64,000 bases of DNA from Longimonas halophila (GCF_002554705.1 NZ_PDEP01000005.1:62001-126000), one strand, 5' to 3'; numbered from the stretch's first letter, positions 1-9,184 are shown. Numbers and translations: made by a program. The notes: a model not told the origin generated them from the sequence alone.

Positions 1-824
1 CTCTGCGCATCGTCGCCCACCGCGGTGACGTTGCCGTGGACCGAGGTAAACTGCTGCACGAGATCGGCCTGCACCGCGTTGGTGTCCTGGTACTCATCCA
101 CGAGCACATGGCGGCAGCGTGCGGCCACCTGCTGGCGTACGGTGTCGTTCTGCGACAGCAGTTCGTGCGTGCGGCGCAAGAGGTCGTCGAAGTCGAGCAT
201 GTGGTGCTCGGCTTTGTACGCGCGGTAGGTGTCTTGCAGCTCGCGCAGGTCGTCGTGCAGATGCGTGAACTGCGGGTAGCGGTCGTTCAGGGCCTCCGAG
301 AGCGAGCGGTCTCGGTTCACGGTGTCCGAGAACATGGACTGCAGCGTGCCCTTGTTGGGGAAGCGGTCGGCCCGGTCGGGGTATCCGCCGCGGGTGCGCA
401 GCATGGAGAGCACGTCGGCGGCGTCGGAGGCGTCGAGGATGGTGAAGTCGGGCGAAAGGTTGAGCGCCGGGGCATGCGTGCGCAGCAGTTGCATGCAGAA
501 GCTGTGGAAGGTGCCGCCCCGTACGCGCTGGCAGCGTCCGTCGAGGAGCGAGGCGGCGCGCGTCATCATGTCGCGGGCGGCGCGGCGCGTAAACGTGAGC
601 AGCACAATGGAGCGCGGGTCGAGCCCGGTTTCCACCAGATACGAGAGCCGGTAGACGAGCGTGCGGGTCTTGCCGGTGCCTGCGCCTGCTACAATGAGCA
701 GCGCACCGGGGTTGGCCGTGGCGGCAGCGTACTGCTGATCGTTCAGCTCGGCCCGGTAGTCAACGGTCAGGTTCTCGGGGGCGGTGCCAGAGCCAGTGGG
801 TTCGAGCGTGATGCGGCGGGCCAT
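1..824 (-). CDS. UvrD/PcrA/Rep-type DNA helicase, N-terminal part (cut by window edge)
   Basis: ATP-driven superfamily 1A DNA helicase of the kind used in excision repair and fork clearance. The frame opens at the ATG whose last base is 824 and runs off the left edge, leaving about 274 residues. Seen in order: Q motif LNDQQYAAA (residues 28-36), Walker A AGAGTGKT (46-53), motif Ia LLTFTRRAA, and near 240 the Walker B motif VDEYQDTN followed by VGDDAQ (motif III). These are the diagnostic helicase motifs. UvrD, PcrA and Rep cannot be told apart without the missing C-terminal half. It is divergent from parA, with a 347-base gap between them. Confidence 0.93.
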   Translation of the reverse strand, partial: MARRITLEPTGSGTAPENLTVDYRAELNDQQYAAATANPGALLIVAGAGTGKTRTLVYRLSYLVETGLDPRSIVLLTFTRRAARDMMTRAASLLDGRCQRVRGGTFHSFCMQLLRTHAPALNLSPDFTILDASDAADVLSMLRTRGGYPDRADRFPNKGTLQSMFSDTVNRDRSLSEALNDRYPQFTHLHDDLRELQDTYRAYKAEHHMLDFDDLLRRTHELLSQNDTVRQQVAARCRHVLVDEYQDTNAVQADLVQQFTSVHGNVTAVGDDAQ

Positions 825-1171
825 GGAGCAGCGACGGATGAGGCAGCAGAAGGAGCAGCGGCAGCAGAACAGTCCAAACCGGTACACATCCCCGGCAGGG
901 CGATTGCCCTAACTTACGCCCGCGCATGGGTGATCCCGAGGCGTAGCCGCGCGCCCTCCGGCGGTCCGGACGATATGCTGGAGCGGGCATGAAGCGGGGC
1001 TTCCTCCTGACTTTTCAATCTGCAGGGGACCGAGATGATGGAGTGCCTTGATCTGCTCCACCATCCTTTCGAGAAAAATGAGTGGGGGACGGTGGACATT
1101 GCGGGGCAGTGTGTTGTAGGTTACACCGTACGCATACCTCAACGCAGTTGCATCGAGTAAAGCGGGTTTCT
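825..1171. other. Divergent intergenic region between helicase gene and parA
   Basis: A 347-base gap between two diverging genes that should hold both promoters. I found no convincing promoter box, hairpin or RNA gene. Open frames here (for example an upstream extension of parA from 1082) lack family similarity and look like chance. No parS-like palindrome around a CACGTG core is visible. Confidence 0.5.
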
Positions 1172-2110
1172 ATGGGAAAGGTCATCGCGGTTGCGAATCA
1201 GAAGGGCGGCGTGGGCAAAACCACGTCGGCGATTAACCTGGCGGCGTCGCTGGCGGCGACCGAGTACTCGACGCTGCTGCTCGACATTGATCCGCAGGCG
1301 AACTGTACCTCGGGCATTGGCGTAGCGCCGAAAGACCTGAATGCGTCGATCTACGATGCGCTTACCGGGCAGGTGGATCCAGAGGATGTGGTCGTGACGA
1401 CCGACATCCCGTTTCTGGATCTGATGCCCAGCCACATCAACCTGGTGGGGGCCGAGATCGAGATGATTGAGGTGGATGAGCGCGAGCGCATCCTGTCGAA
1501 GGTGCTCACGCGCTTGCGCCGCATGTACGACTTTGTGGTGATTGACTGCCCGCCCTCGCTGGGACTGCTCACGTTGAACTCGCTTACTGCGGCCAACTCG
1601 GTGCTCATTCCGGTGCAGGCCGAGTATTTTGCGCTGGAGGGACTCGGGCAGCTGCTGAACACCATCAAGATTGTGCGCAAGCACCTGAATCCGGACCTGG
1701 AGATTGAGGGTGTGCTCCTTACGATGTTCGACACGCGACTGCGGCTGTCGAATCAGGTGGCGAAGGAGGTACGCCGCTACTTTGGCGATCAGGTATTCGA
1801 GACGATTGTGCAGCGCAACGTGCGGCTTTCGGAGGCGCCAAGCTTCGGCAAGCCTGTCATTCTGTATGATGCGTCGAGCAAGGGCGCGCGCAACTACATT
1901 GCGCTGGCCCGCGAGATCGTAGAGGCCAATGAAGCAGAAGAATCGGCTTCGGCTTCCAATGGCACCCCCACCGCGGATACCGATGCCCAACCCGCTCCTG
2001 AGAGCGCCCGCGATGCGTCGGACGGCATCCCCACGCCCGACTCGGAAGAGCCCGCGCCGCCCCGTCGCTCGTCGACCCCGGCCAACGGCTTCTCGCTCTC
2101 CAACTCGTAA
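1172..2110 (+). CDS. parA: Chromosome-partitioning ATPase ParA (Soj)
   Basis: Dimerising deviant-Walker ATPase that binds DNA non-specifically and moves ParB-parS complexes during chromosome segregation. The start at 1172 gives [18 protein letters not shown], the normal ParA beginning; the longer frame from 1082 adds unrelated residues. Deviant Walker A KGGVGKT is at residues 11-17, the [10 protein letters not shown] motif near 38-47, and Walker B VVIDCPPS near 125. The core matches a roughly 255-residue Soj. A Ser/Pro/Ala-rich tail of about 55 residues follows, which is longer than usual and probably disordered. parB starts 75 bases downstream, the usual pairing. Confidence 0.97.
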   Translation: MGKVIAVANQKGGVGKTTSAINLAASLAATEYSTLLLDIDPQANCTSGIGVAPKDLNASIYDALTGQVDPEDVVVTTDIPFLDLMPSHINLVGAEIEMIEVDERERILSKVLTRLRRMYDFVVIDCPPSLGLLTLNSLTAANSVLIPVQAEYFALEGLGQLLNTIKIVRKHLNPDLEIEGVLLTMFDTRLRLSNQVAKEVRRYFGDQVFETIVQRNVRLSEAPSFGKPVILYDASSKGARNYIALAREIVEANEAEESASASNGTPTADTDAQPAPESARDASDGIPTPDSEEPAPPRRSSTPANGFSLSNS

Positions 2111-2185
2111 CTCGCACTCGTTTTCTTGGGATGCGCCCGTGGTCTTGTGGATACGAGGCGCATCTCGGTCTAACCCCACTTTGCT

Positions 2186-3148
2186 ATGGCTAACAACTCT
2201 GCACTCGGACGCGGACTGAACGCGCTCCTTCCCGCTGACGGTGATGATGACGGCGAGCGCGACGGCACCGTGCGCCAGAGTCAACTCTACCAGTTCGACA
2301 GCGACGAGGAGCGCATGGTGGGGCGCGTGGCCGACGTGGCCATTGACGCGATCCGTCCGAACCGCTACCAGCCGCGCCAATCTTTTAGCGAGGACGCGCT
2401 CGATGAACTGGCGGCGTCTATCGAACAGATGGGCATTATTCAGCCGATTACGGTCCGCGCGCTCGGCAACGGCGAGTTCGAGATCATCTCGGGCGAGCGC
2501 CGCTGGCGGGCGGCCCGCCGCACCAGTCTTACGCATCTGCCCTCGTTCGTGCGCCGTGCGGATTCGGAGCAGATGCTGGAGATGGCGCTGGTGGAGAATG
2601 TGCAGCGCGAAGAATTGAACCCCATTGAGGTGGCGCTGGGCTACCATCGGCTTATGGACGAAGTGGGGCTCACGCAGTCCGAAGTCGCCGAAAAAGTGGG
2701 CAAGAGCCGCGCTTCGGTAGCGAACTTCCTGCGTCTGCTGCGTCTGCCCCCCGTGGTGCAGGCCGCCCTGCGCGACGGCGAGGTGGCCATGGGCCATGCC
2801 CGCGCCCTTGTCACAATCGACGATCTGGATGCGCAGAAAGAGCTGCTCAGCAAGATTATTGAAGAGAGCCTGTCGGTGCGCGACGTGGAGGCGCGTGCAC
2901 GGGCCTGGCACGCCACCCAAGAAGCCGCAGAGGAGTCTGAGGAGGAAGAAGCGGCGCCCGATACAGAAACGGATACAGGGCCCAGCCGCACCAAGCTGCA
3001 GCTCAACGACTACCGGAAACGGCTGCGCTCGCGCCTCAGCACGCAGGTACACATTCACCATAAAGAAAACGAAGGCGAGGGCCGCATTGAGATCGCCTAC
3101 TACTCCGAGGAAGATCTGGAGCGCCTGCTTGAAGTCTTGGATGCGTAA
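2186..3148 (+). CDS. parB: Chromosome-partitioning CTPase ParB (Spo0J)
   Basis: Centromere-binding protein that loads at parS, spreads as a CTP-dependent clamp and activates ParA. It opens MANNSALGRGLNALL, a typical ParB start whose basic N-terminus contacts ParA. Box I RPNRYQPRQSF is near residues 53-63 and the CTP-binding GERRWRAAR motif near 103. The ENVQREELNP segment comes next, then the helix-turn-helix (LTQSEVAEKVGKSRASVANF). An acidic linker near 250-275 leads to the C-terminal dimer domain. Length (320 residues) is normal. Pairs with parA immediately upstream. I found no parS site in the window. Confidence 0.97.
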   Translation: MANNSALGRGLNALLPADGDDDGERDGTVRQSQLYQFDSDEERMVGRVADVAIDAIRPNRYQPRQSFSEDALDELAASIEQMGIIQPITVRALGNGEFEIISGERRWRAARRTSLTHLPSFVRRADSEQMLEMALVENVQREELNPIEVALGYHRLMDEVGLTQSEVAEKVGKSRASVANFLRLLRLPPVVQAALRDGEVAMGHARALVTIDDLDAQKELLSKIIEESLSVRDVEARARAWHATQEAAEESEEEEAAPDTETDTGPSRTKLQLNDYRKRLRSRLSTQVHIHHKENEGEGRIEIAYYSEEDLERLLEVLDA

Positions 3149-3167
3149 GGTCCCTGATGCACGTGTG

Positions 3168-3175
3168 TATCTTTG
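3168..3175 (+). promoter_or_regulatory. Candidate Bacteroidota-type -7 box (TATCTTTG)
   Basis: The octamer TATCTTTG fits the Bacteroidota TAnnTTTG -7 consensus and lies 17 bases before the ATG at 3193. I see no TTTG -33 box at the usual spacing, so this is a weak call. If real, it gives the DUF5683 gene its own promoter inside the parB-DUF5683 gap and favours 3193 over 3157 as the start. Confidence 0.3.
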
Positions 3176-3192
3176 AATCCGTAGGCCGCACC

Positions 3193-3846
3193 ATGCTTGT
3201 TGCATCAGGCCGCTGGCGCACGATCCTGGGGGCACTACTGGGCATCGTGCTTGTCGGGGGCACGCTTGGAGGCATGACGGCGCATCCGGCTCATGCCCAG
3301 CCCGATAGTGTGCGCACCGAGCGGTTGCGTGCACAGGGCTACCCGGAAAATCACACGCCCCGCCGGGCGCTGTGGCGGGCGGCGGCACTGCCGGGCTGGG
3401 GGCAAGTCTACAACCGTCAGTACATCAAACTCCCGTTCGTATACGCCGGGCTGGGTGGGTTTATCTACAACGCGATCCGAAATCAGAATCGGTATATGCT
3501 CTACCGGCGCGCGAATCAGTTTGCTGTGGGGCAGAACGAAGCTGAAGAAAACGGCGGTAGTAATCCATTTGCGCAGTACGAGCCGCAGTACAACGAAGCA
3601 CTTGGCGAACTGGGCCAGGGCGCGTCAGCCAATCTGATTCGTCGGCAGCGCGATGCATTTCAGCGCCAGCGCAACCTCATGATTATCGGTACAGGCGCAT
3701 TCTACGCACTCACCATCGTTGATGCGTATGTAAGTGCGCACCTGCTCACGTTCGACGTGGGCGACGGCCTGGCCATGCGGATACAGCCCACACTGGTGCC
3801 CACAACGCGGACGCCCGGACTGCGGGCCACATGGCGATTTCGGTAG
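3193..3846 (+). CDS. DUF5683 domain protein, exported or membrane-anchored
   Basis: Protein of the DUF5683 family that in Bacteroidota commonly follows parAB; the function is unknown. The frame could open at 3157, but 3193 (MLVASGRWRTILGAL) gives a better signal peptide: basic start, hydrophobic stretch, then an AHAQ cleavage-like site. The mature part begins with an ALWRAAALPGWGQVYNRQY segment that is the family hallmark, followed by a hydrophobic FVYAGLGGFIYNA segment. A second hydrophobic stretch (MIIGTGAFYALTIVDAYVSAH) lies near the end. The shape suggests a small inner-membrane or periplasmic protein. The family call is from memory of the GWGQ.YN motif. Confidence 0.8.
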   Translation: MLVASGRWRTILGALLGIVLVGGTLGGMTAHPAHAQPDSVRTERLRAQGYPENHTPRRALWRAAALPGWGQVYNRQYIKLPFVYAGLGGFIYNAIRNQNRYMLYRRANQFAVGQNEAEENGGSNPFAQYEPQYNEALGELGQGASANLIRRQRDAFQRQRNLMIIGTGAFYALTIVDAYVSAHLLTFDVGDGLAMRIQPTLVPTTRTPGLRATWRFR

Positions 3847-4405
3847 GTAGCCGCACAGTAAACGTGTGACGGTAGCATGGGGGAATCGTTGGGTTTGGCG
3901 CACGTGATGATCATGAAAGCCGCTTCAAGATACATTGTGAAGAGGCTTTTGGGAAGGTCAGGGACTGGCATCAGAACGAACAGTACATTTCGAGTCCGTT
4001 ATATAGCTCGTGCGAAAAAGAGAGCCGTTCCTCCGTGATTTTCCGTATACGTTGTATATGACGGTGCAGACAACGAATCCTTGTAACGTGCGCTCAATAT
4101 GTACAGTCCTGTTGCCGCATAGAAGTTGCGCCTGAGCACGAGGGGGCAACGCGCACCAGGACATCCGTACCGAGCGGTTGTTACTTTCCGTGTAATGCGG
4201 GCGGCTACATACCACACGCACTCGGTACGCCGAGCAAACCCCCACAACCGCGGGGCCTCTACCCCCACTCCTTTACAGCCGCATGCCGCGTCATGCAAGC
4301 GTTTCGTGCTAATTTGCGACCGCTATAAAGACGCATAGAAGCGGACAAGAGAAGCGGAGCCTCGTGCTCGCCGCACCGCTATTGCCACACGTTGCAACCA
4401 ACTGT
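3847..4405. other. Long intergenic region upstream of serine palmitoyltransferase
   Basis: About 560 bases without a credible gene and visibly less GC-rich than its surroundings. It may hold the terminator of the parAB-DUF5683 unit and the promoter of the sphingolipid gene. A TAATTTG stretch near 4309 is one base short of the Bacteroidota -7 consensus. No clear hairpin with a T-run was found. Short open frames on both strands (for example 4126-4338 +, 3999-4298 -) show no protein-like composition. Confidence 0.5.
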
Positions 4406-5692
4406 ATGTCAGATACTTCTGCGTCATCCCCAACCGCCCCAACCGATACCGTTAACGATGCTGCGGCGCGTCCTTCGCTGTTTGATAAGTGCCATCAGTT
4501 TTTTGATCCGGATGGTGACTATGCTAAGGCGAAAGAGGCCGACTTGTATCCGTACTTTCGCCCCATTGAGCGAAACGACGGGGCCCGCGCCATCATGAAT
4601 GGCGAAGAGGTCGTTATGGCGGGATCAAACAACTACCTTGGCCTCACGTCCGACCCGCGCGTGCAAGAAGCAGCCGCCTCTTCCATAAAGACCTACGGCA
4701 CGGGCTGTACGGGCAGTCGCTTCCTGAACGGTACGCTCGACCTGCACCTGCAGCTTGAAGAGCGTCTGGCCGATTTCATGGAGGCCGAGGCATGCATCCT
4801 GTATTCTACCGGATACATGACCAACATGGGGGTCGTGCAGGCGATCGCCGGGAAGGGCGACATGATCTTCTCCGATAAAGACAATCATGCGTGCATTGTG
4901 GCGGGGACGCAGATGAGCTACGCCGAAACGCGACGCTACCGTCACAACGACCTCGACCACTTGGAGCAGATGCTGGAGCGGGCGCATGAGCGCCACCCCG
5001 ACAAGGGCAAGCTCATTGCCACCGATGGCGTGTTCTCGATGAGTGGCGAAATTGCTGATGTGCCGCGCCTCATCTCGCTGGCCCGCACCTACAACGCGGC
5101 GCTCATGCTCGACGACGCCCATGCCATCGGCGTCATTGGGCCCAAAGGGCAGGGCTCGGCCTCAACTTACGGGCGCCTGCAAGACGTGGATCTCATCACC
5201 GGTACGTTCTCGAAGAGCTTCTCCTCGCTGGGCGGCTTCTGCGTGGGCGACGAAGACGTGATCGAGTATCTGCGTCACGAAAGCTCGCCGCACATCTTTA
5301 GCGCCTCGATGCCGCCCGCCAATGTGGCCACCGTGCTCAAGTGCCTCGACATTCTCGAAGAAGAGCCCGAGCGCCTGGAGCGCCTCTGGGAGGTTTCCGA
5401 CTACATGCGCGAGGGCTTCCGCGAGCAAGGCTTCGACGTGTGGGATAGCGAAACGCCCATCATTCCGGTCGTCGTGGGCGATATGGAAACGTGCTTTCGC
5501 TTCTGGCGCGACCTGCTCGAAGAGGGCGTGTTCGTAAATGCCGTCGTGCCACCCGCCGTACCGAAAGGGCAGTCGCTCATGCGCACGTCCTACATGGCCA
5601 CGCACACCGACGAGGACCTCGACCGCATCCTGGAGGCCTTCTACAAAGTAGGTACCCGCCACGGCGTGATTGGCTCGAACGGAGTCCACTAA
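4406..5692 (+). CDS. spt: Serine palmitoyltransferase-type alpha-oxoamine synthase
   Basis: PLP-dependent enzyme condensing L-serine with a fatty acyl thioester to give 3-ketosphinganine, the committed step of sphingolipid synthesis. The ATG at 4406 (MSDTSASS) was chosen over the upstream in-frame codon at 4364, which adds an odd hydrophobic leader. Seen: SNNYLGLTSDPRV near residue 75, a glycine-rich TYGTGCTGSRF near 105, DDAHAIGVIG, and TFSKSFSSLGGF with the PLP lysine at residue 270. The TFSKSF form separates palmitoyltransferases from BioF and KBL relatives, which read LGKA or similar. The YPYFRPIE N-terminal motif is shared with Bacteroidota enzymes. At 428 residues the length fits. The next gene is a GNAT protein, 85 bases on. 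Confidence 0.88.
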   Translation: MSDTSASSPTAPTDTVNDAAARPSLFDKCHQFFDPDGDYAKAKEADLYPYFRPIERNDGARAIMNGEEVVMAGSNNYLGLTSDPRVQEAAASSIKTYGTGCTGSRFLNGTLDLHLQLEERLADFMEAEACILYSTGYMTNMGVVQAIAGKGDMIFSDKDNHACIVAGTQMSYAETRRYRHNDLDHLEQMLERAHERHPDKGKLIATDGVFSMSGEIADVPRLISLARTYNAALMLDDAHAIGVIGPKGQGSASTYGRLQDVDLITGTFSKSFSSLGGFCVGDEDVIEYLRHESSPHIFSASMPPANVATVLKCLDILEEEPERLERLWEVSDYMREGFREQGFDVWDSETPIIPVVVGDMETCFRFWRDLLEEGVFVNAVVPPAVPKGQSLMRTSYMATHTDEDLDRILEAFYKVGTRHGVIGSNGVH

Positions 5693-5714
5693 CATTCTGC
5701 TGTTTCGTATTGCA

Positions 5715-5751
5715 CGAGGCGCGGCGCTGCTCCCTGCAGGGTCGCGCCTCG
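5715..5751. other. Perfect 9-bp hairpin between spt and the GNAT gene
   Basis: CGAGGCGCG (5715-5723) is exactly complementary to CGCGCCTCG (5743-5751) with a 19-base loop that also contains a CTGCAG palindrome. There is no T-run after it, so it is not a classic terminator. It could set relative expression by attenuation or mRNA processing. Confidence 0.45.
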
Positions 5752-5777
5752 GTGTTTGATGCTTGCCCCTGTGCCCT

Positions 5778-6923
5778 ATGGCTGCCTCTGCTCCCATTCA
5801 AATTCGTCCCGTCACCTCGCGTGCCGACCGCGATGCGTTCGTGGACTGGCCATACCAGTTCTACCCCGAACGCTATCCGAATTGGGTCCCGCCGCTGCGC
5901 CGCGAAGAGCACGCCACCCTCAACCCCGACAAAAACGCGTTCTTTGACCACGGCGAGATGCAGCTCTTCCTCGCCGAAGATGCCAGCGGACAGGTGTGCG
6001 GGCGCATCGCCGCCATCATCAACGGGATGCACCTGCAGAAGTACGACGACGACACCGGCTTCTTCGGCTTCTTCGAGACCGAAAACGACCCCGCCGTTGC
6101 CAAGGCGCTGCTCGACGCCGCCGAGTCGTGGCTGCGCGCCCGCGACTGCATTCGGATGCGCGGACCCACCAACCCGTCGCTGAACGACGTCTCAGGCCTG
6201 CTCGTCGACGGCTTCGACCGGCGTCCCTCGGTGCTCATGCCGTACAACCCGCCGTACTACGCCGATCTGCTCACCGACTACGGCTTCGAGCGCTCCATGA
6301 CGATGTGGGCCTACTACGCCCACAAGCGCTACGCCAAATACGACCGGCTGCGGCGCGGCGTCGATATCGTAAAGCGCCGTACGCCGGGGCTGTCGCTCCG
6401 CACCATCGACCCCGACAATCTGTACGATGAAGCGCGCACCCTGCTCGACATCTACAACGAAGCGTGGTCCGAAAACTGGGGCCACGTGCCCATGAGCGAG
6501 GCCGAGTTCACCCAGCTCGTCGATAGCCTCAAGCAGGTATACGACCCGCGCCTGGTCTACTTCGTCGAGCACGAGGGCGAGCCCGTGGCCTTTGCGCTCT
6601 CGCTGCCCAACATCAACCAGGCGCTGCGCCACCTTGACGACGGACGCCTCTTCCCCACCGGATGGTGGACGTTGCTCATGCGAACCACCTACGGCATCAG
6701 CGAACTGCGCATGCCGCTTATGGGCATCCGCAAAGCCTATCAGGGCAAAGGAATCGACGCCCTCATGGTGCTCGAAACGATGGAGCGCGGCCCCGAATAT
6801 GGCTACGACGCCTGCGAAACCAGTTGGGTGCTCGACACCAACGAACGCCTTAAAAACGCCATTGAGTCCATCGGTGCTATCCGCGACAAAGAGTATGCTC
6901 TCTTCGAAATCGCCCTGCAGTAG
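5778..6923 (+). CDS. GNAT-fold acyltransferase next to spt; candidate bacterial ceramide synthase
   Basis: A 381-residue protein of the acyl-CoA N-acyltransferase (GNAT) superfamily. The ATG at 5778 (MAASAPIQI) is preferred to the TTG at 5763. The N-terminal part has a P.NWVPPLRREE segment and a long loop with RMRGPTNPSLND, typical of a conserved bacterial family usually labelled hypothetical or GNAT. The C-terminal GNAT half contains YFVEHEGEPVAFALSLPN and a RKAYQGKGIDALM segment resembling the acetyl-CoA pyrophosphate loop (R/Q-x-x-G-x-G/A). Direct linkage to serine palmitoyltransferase suggests it N-acylates the sphingoid base. Bacterial ceramide synthase of Caulobacter is, as I recall, also a GNAT-type protein. 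Family assignment is good; the ceramide role is inference. Confidence 0.7.
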   Translation: MAASAPIQIRPVTSRADRDAFVDWPYQFYPERYPNWVPPLRREEHATLNPDKNAFFDHGEMQLFLAEDASGQVCGRIAAIINGMHLQKYDDDTGFFGFFETENDPAVAKALLDAAESWLRARDCIRMRGPTNPSLNDVSGLLVDGFDRRPSVLMPYNPPYYADLLTDYGFERSMTMWAYYAHKRYAKYDRLRRGVDIVKRRTPGLSLRTIDPDNLYDEARTLLDIYNEAWSENWGHVPMSEAEFTQLVDSLKQVYDPRLVYFVEHEGEPVAFALSLPNINQALRHLDDGRLFPTGWWTLLMRTTYGISELRMPLMGIRKAYQGKGIDALMVLETMERGPEYGYDACETSWVLDTNERLKNAIESIGAIRDKEYALFEIALQ

Positions 6924-7091
6924 CCCGTGCAGAATCCCGTTCTGTAGCCAAGAGGCCTCCGTTCGCGTCTAATGACGAGCCGCAATGCATTCGAGATGTA
7001 GAGGAAAGCGAAGCGCCGTGCTTCGTCCACCACCCCGCCCAGCTTCACGGGCTGATGGCTCACGTGTCTGTTTCATTTTGTTCGCATCGGA

Positions 7092-7790
7092 ATGCCGCCC
7101 ATCCGTTTTGTCTACTTCGATCTTGACGACACCCTGCTCGACCATCGTCACGCCGAACGCGCCGCCCTGGGCGATGTAATCGACGACTTCCCGGTGCTCT
7201 TCACCGGGCACGATCTGGATGCCGTGCACGATACGTACCATCGCATCAACAAGCCGCTGTGGCAGGCCTACGCCCAGGGCGACATTGACAAGGTCACTGT
7301 GAAGGAGCAGCGCTTTCACCGCCTGCTCGACGCGCTTGGAGCCGGCACAGAGCAAGCATCTGTTGTGCACACGCGGTACCTCCAGCGCTACGGCGCACAC
7401 TGGCAGTACATGCCGGGGGCGCAGCAGGCGTTTGCCCAGATCGCCAACCAATATGGGGTCGGCATTCTCACCAACGGATTCAGCGAGACCCAGCAGCGCA
7501 AAATGAATCAGTTTCCAGCGCTACGCCGCGCCTCCGCTTCCGTGATTATCTGCGAAGAAGTGGGTCACCTCAAACCGCATCCCGCCGTGTTTGCCCATGC
7601 CACTGAGCAAGCTCGTGTTGCGCCTGGCGAGATTCTGTACGTGGGCGACTCGTACACCTCCGATGTGAAAGGCAGCGCTCGTGCGGGCTGGCAGATGGCC
7701 TGGTACACGCCACACACCGCGCCGCACACGTCTGTTGCGCACGGATTCACCTTCTCCGACTGGTCTGATCTGCTTCGCCGTGTGCTTTAG
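7092..7790 (+). CDS. HAD-family phosphatase, YjjG-like
   Basis: Haloacid dehalogenase-superfamily hydrolase, probably a phosphatase acting on nucleotides or sugar phosphates. All four HAD motifs are visible: DLDDT with nucleophile Asp10 and acid/base Asp12, ILTNGF with Thr127, the motif III lysine at 161 (GHLKPHP), and motif IV VGDSYTSD with Asp186 and Asp191. A helical cap domain lies between motifs I and II (about residues 20-95), as in subclass I enzymes such as the YjjG pyrimidine 5'-nucleotidase. Length (232) is typical. It stands alone, convergent with the rhomboid gene. Substrate cannot be told. Confidence 0.85.
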   Translation: MPPIRFVYFDLDDTLLDHRHAERAALGDVIDDFPVLFTGHDLDAVHDTYHRINKPLWQAYAQGDIDKVTVKEQRFHRLLDALGAGTEQASVVHTRYLQRYGAHWQYMPGAQQAFAQIANQYGVGILTNGFSETQQRKMNQFPALRRASASVIICEEVGHLKPHPAVFAHATEQARVAPGEILYVGDSYTSDVKGSARAGWQMAWYTPHTAPHTSVAHGFTFSDWSDLLRRVL

Positions 7791-7807
7791 AAAAGCGCAC
7801 GGATCGA

Positions 7808-8461
7808 CTACAACAGGGAAGACATCGTCTGGACAAACGAGTCGAGTGCACGCGGGTCGAGCGCAATTGTGACAATGATCCCTGCAATGGCCCCACCGAT
7901 GTGCGCCTCGTGCGCAATACCGCCACGCTGCCCGGCGCGCTGGTTTCGGTTGGAGGCGTAGATGGATCCCACCACGTATCCCACCGCAAACAGCACAGCG
8001 GGAATAGGCAAAATAAAGAAGAGGTAGAGCAGCTCCAGGGGAAAGAAGAGACAGAAGCCAAAGACAACCCCGCTTACTGCCCCCGAGGCGCCAATTGCGG
8101 CATACTGTGGATCGTCATAATGATAAGTGAAGGTTACCGTATGCGCCAGAATCTCGCAGAGCACGTACAGCACCAAAAACCCAAATGCTCCCAGCAGTCC
8201 TTCGAGTACAGGGCCAAAGAAGAAGAGCGTGATCATATTGACGGCCAGGTGCGCGCCGTTTCCATGCACAAAGCCTGCCGTTAAGAAGCGGTAGTACTCG
8301 CCGTAGTTAGCAATCCGATACGGCTGAAACGAGAGCGGGTCAAGCAGCCGGGGATTCCGATAGAGCACATACCAGCTCACCACAATATTGGCCAGGAGCA
8401 GTGCCGTGGTAACAGGCACATCAACAAGCGAAATAGGACCCTCGAACGGCATCTCGACCAT
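7808..8461 (-). CDS. Rhomboid-family intramembrane serine protease
   Basis: Polytopic protease cutting transmembrane segments within the membrane. About six hydrophobic segments are visible. The catalytic serine is Ser126 in GASGAVSG and the partner His187 in HEAHIGG. The N-terminal half has [20 protein letters not shown], matching the family H-x-x-x-N motif in helix 2 (His71, Asn75). At 217 residues it is a minimal six-helix rhomboid with no extra domain. Its start lies six bases after the purQ stop, so the two are probably co-transcribed and perhaps translationally coupled. Substrates are unknown. Confidence 0.9.
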   Translation of the reverse strand: MVEMPFEGPISLVDVPVTTALLLANIVVSWYVLYRNPRLLDPLSFQPYRIANYGEYYRFLTAGFVHGNGAHLAVNMITLFFFGPVLEGLLGAFGFLVLYVLCEILAHTVTFTYHYDDPQYAAIGASGAVSGVVFGFCLFFPLELLYLFFILPIPAVLFAVGYVVGSIYASNRNQRAGQRGGIAHEAHIGGAIAGIIVTIALDPRALDSFVQTMSSLL

Positions 8462-8467
8462 AGCAGA

Positions 8468-9184
8468 TTACGCAGCAGACGTGGGCACCGCATCGTTGAC
8501 CGATGCACGGAGCGATTCAAAGAGCGGGCGTCCATCATCGGAGCCCAGGAGCAGTTCGACGTGTCGTTCGGGATGTGGCATGAGCCCGAGCACGTTGCGG
8601 GCTTCGTTGCAGATGCCTGCAATGTTGCGCATTGAGCCGTTCGGGTTGGCCGCGTCGGTCATGCGCCCGTCGGCGTCAGTGTAGCGAAACAGCACCTGAT
8701 TGTTGGACTCAAGCGCGTTGAGGGTGGCATCGTCGGCTACGTATCGGCCTTCGCCGTGCGCCACCGGAAGCGAAAGCACCTGCCCCGGTGCATACTGCGT
8801 TGTAAACGGCGCGTCAATGCGCTCAACGCGCACGGCGGTAGGCTTGCAGACAAAGCGCAGCGAGTTGTTGCGCGTTAGCGTACCGGGCAGCAGCCCCGCC
8901 TCGCACAGCACCTGAAACCCGTTGCACACCCCCAGCACGAGTCCGCCCGCGTTTGCGAAGTCGACGACGGCATCCATGACTGGCGAGAACCGGGCAATGG
9001 CCCCCGAGCGCAGGTAGTCGCCATACGAAAAGCCACCGGGCAGCACAACAACATCCAGCGCGCTCAGATCCGTGTCTTGATGCCACACAAAGGTAGCGTC
9101 TTCCCCAAGTACGTGTTTTACTGCGTGATACGCGTCGTGGTCGCAGTTTGAACCGGGAAAGGTGACGATGCCAAATCGGGCCAT
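8468..9184 (-). CDS. purQ: Phosphoribosylformylglycinamidine synthase subunit PurQ
   Basis: Glutaminase subunit of FGAM synthase, step four of purine synthesis, passing ammonia to PurL. A class I glutamine amidotransferase triad is visible: Cys87 in GVCNGFQVL, His204 and Glu206 in MPHPERHVE. The N-terminal [14 protein letters not shown] and [15 protein letters not shown] motifs are specific to PurQ. Length (238) matches the small-subunit type, implying separate PurL and PurS elsewhere, since neither is in this window. The rhomboid gene follows at once. The 249 bases upstream, toward the acyl-CoA dehydrogenase, hold no gene I can support. Confidence 0.96.
   Translation of the reverse strand: MARFGIVTFPGSNCDHDAYHAVKHVLGEDATFVWHQDTDLSALDVVVLPGGFSYGDYLRSGAIARFSPVMDAVVDFANAGGLVLGVCNGFQVLCEAGLLPGTLTRNNSLRFVCKPTAVRVERIDAPFTTQYAPGQVLSLPVAHGEGRYVADDATLNALESNNQVLFRYTDADGRMTDAANPNGSMRNIAGICNEARNVLGLMPHPERHVELLLGSDDGRPLFESLRASVNDAVPTSAA

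Noticed and set aside
1139-3388. 749-residue open frame on the minus strand across parA and parB
   Set aside because: It is antisense to two well-identified genes, has repetitive Arg/His/Gln composition and no family similarity; high-GC shadow.
4364-4405. Upstream in-frame extension of the serine palmitoyltransferase
   Set aside because: The added residues (start MLAAPLLPHVATNC) show no relation to the family, and the ATG at 4406 gives a clean start.
4406-5692. KBL (2-amino-3-ketobutyrate CoA ligase) or BioF for the alpha-oxoamine synthase
   Set aside because: The lysine motif is TFSKSF and not the LGKAxGG type, and no bio or tdh genes are nearby.
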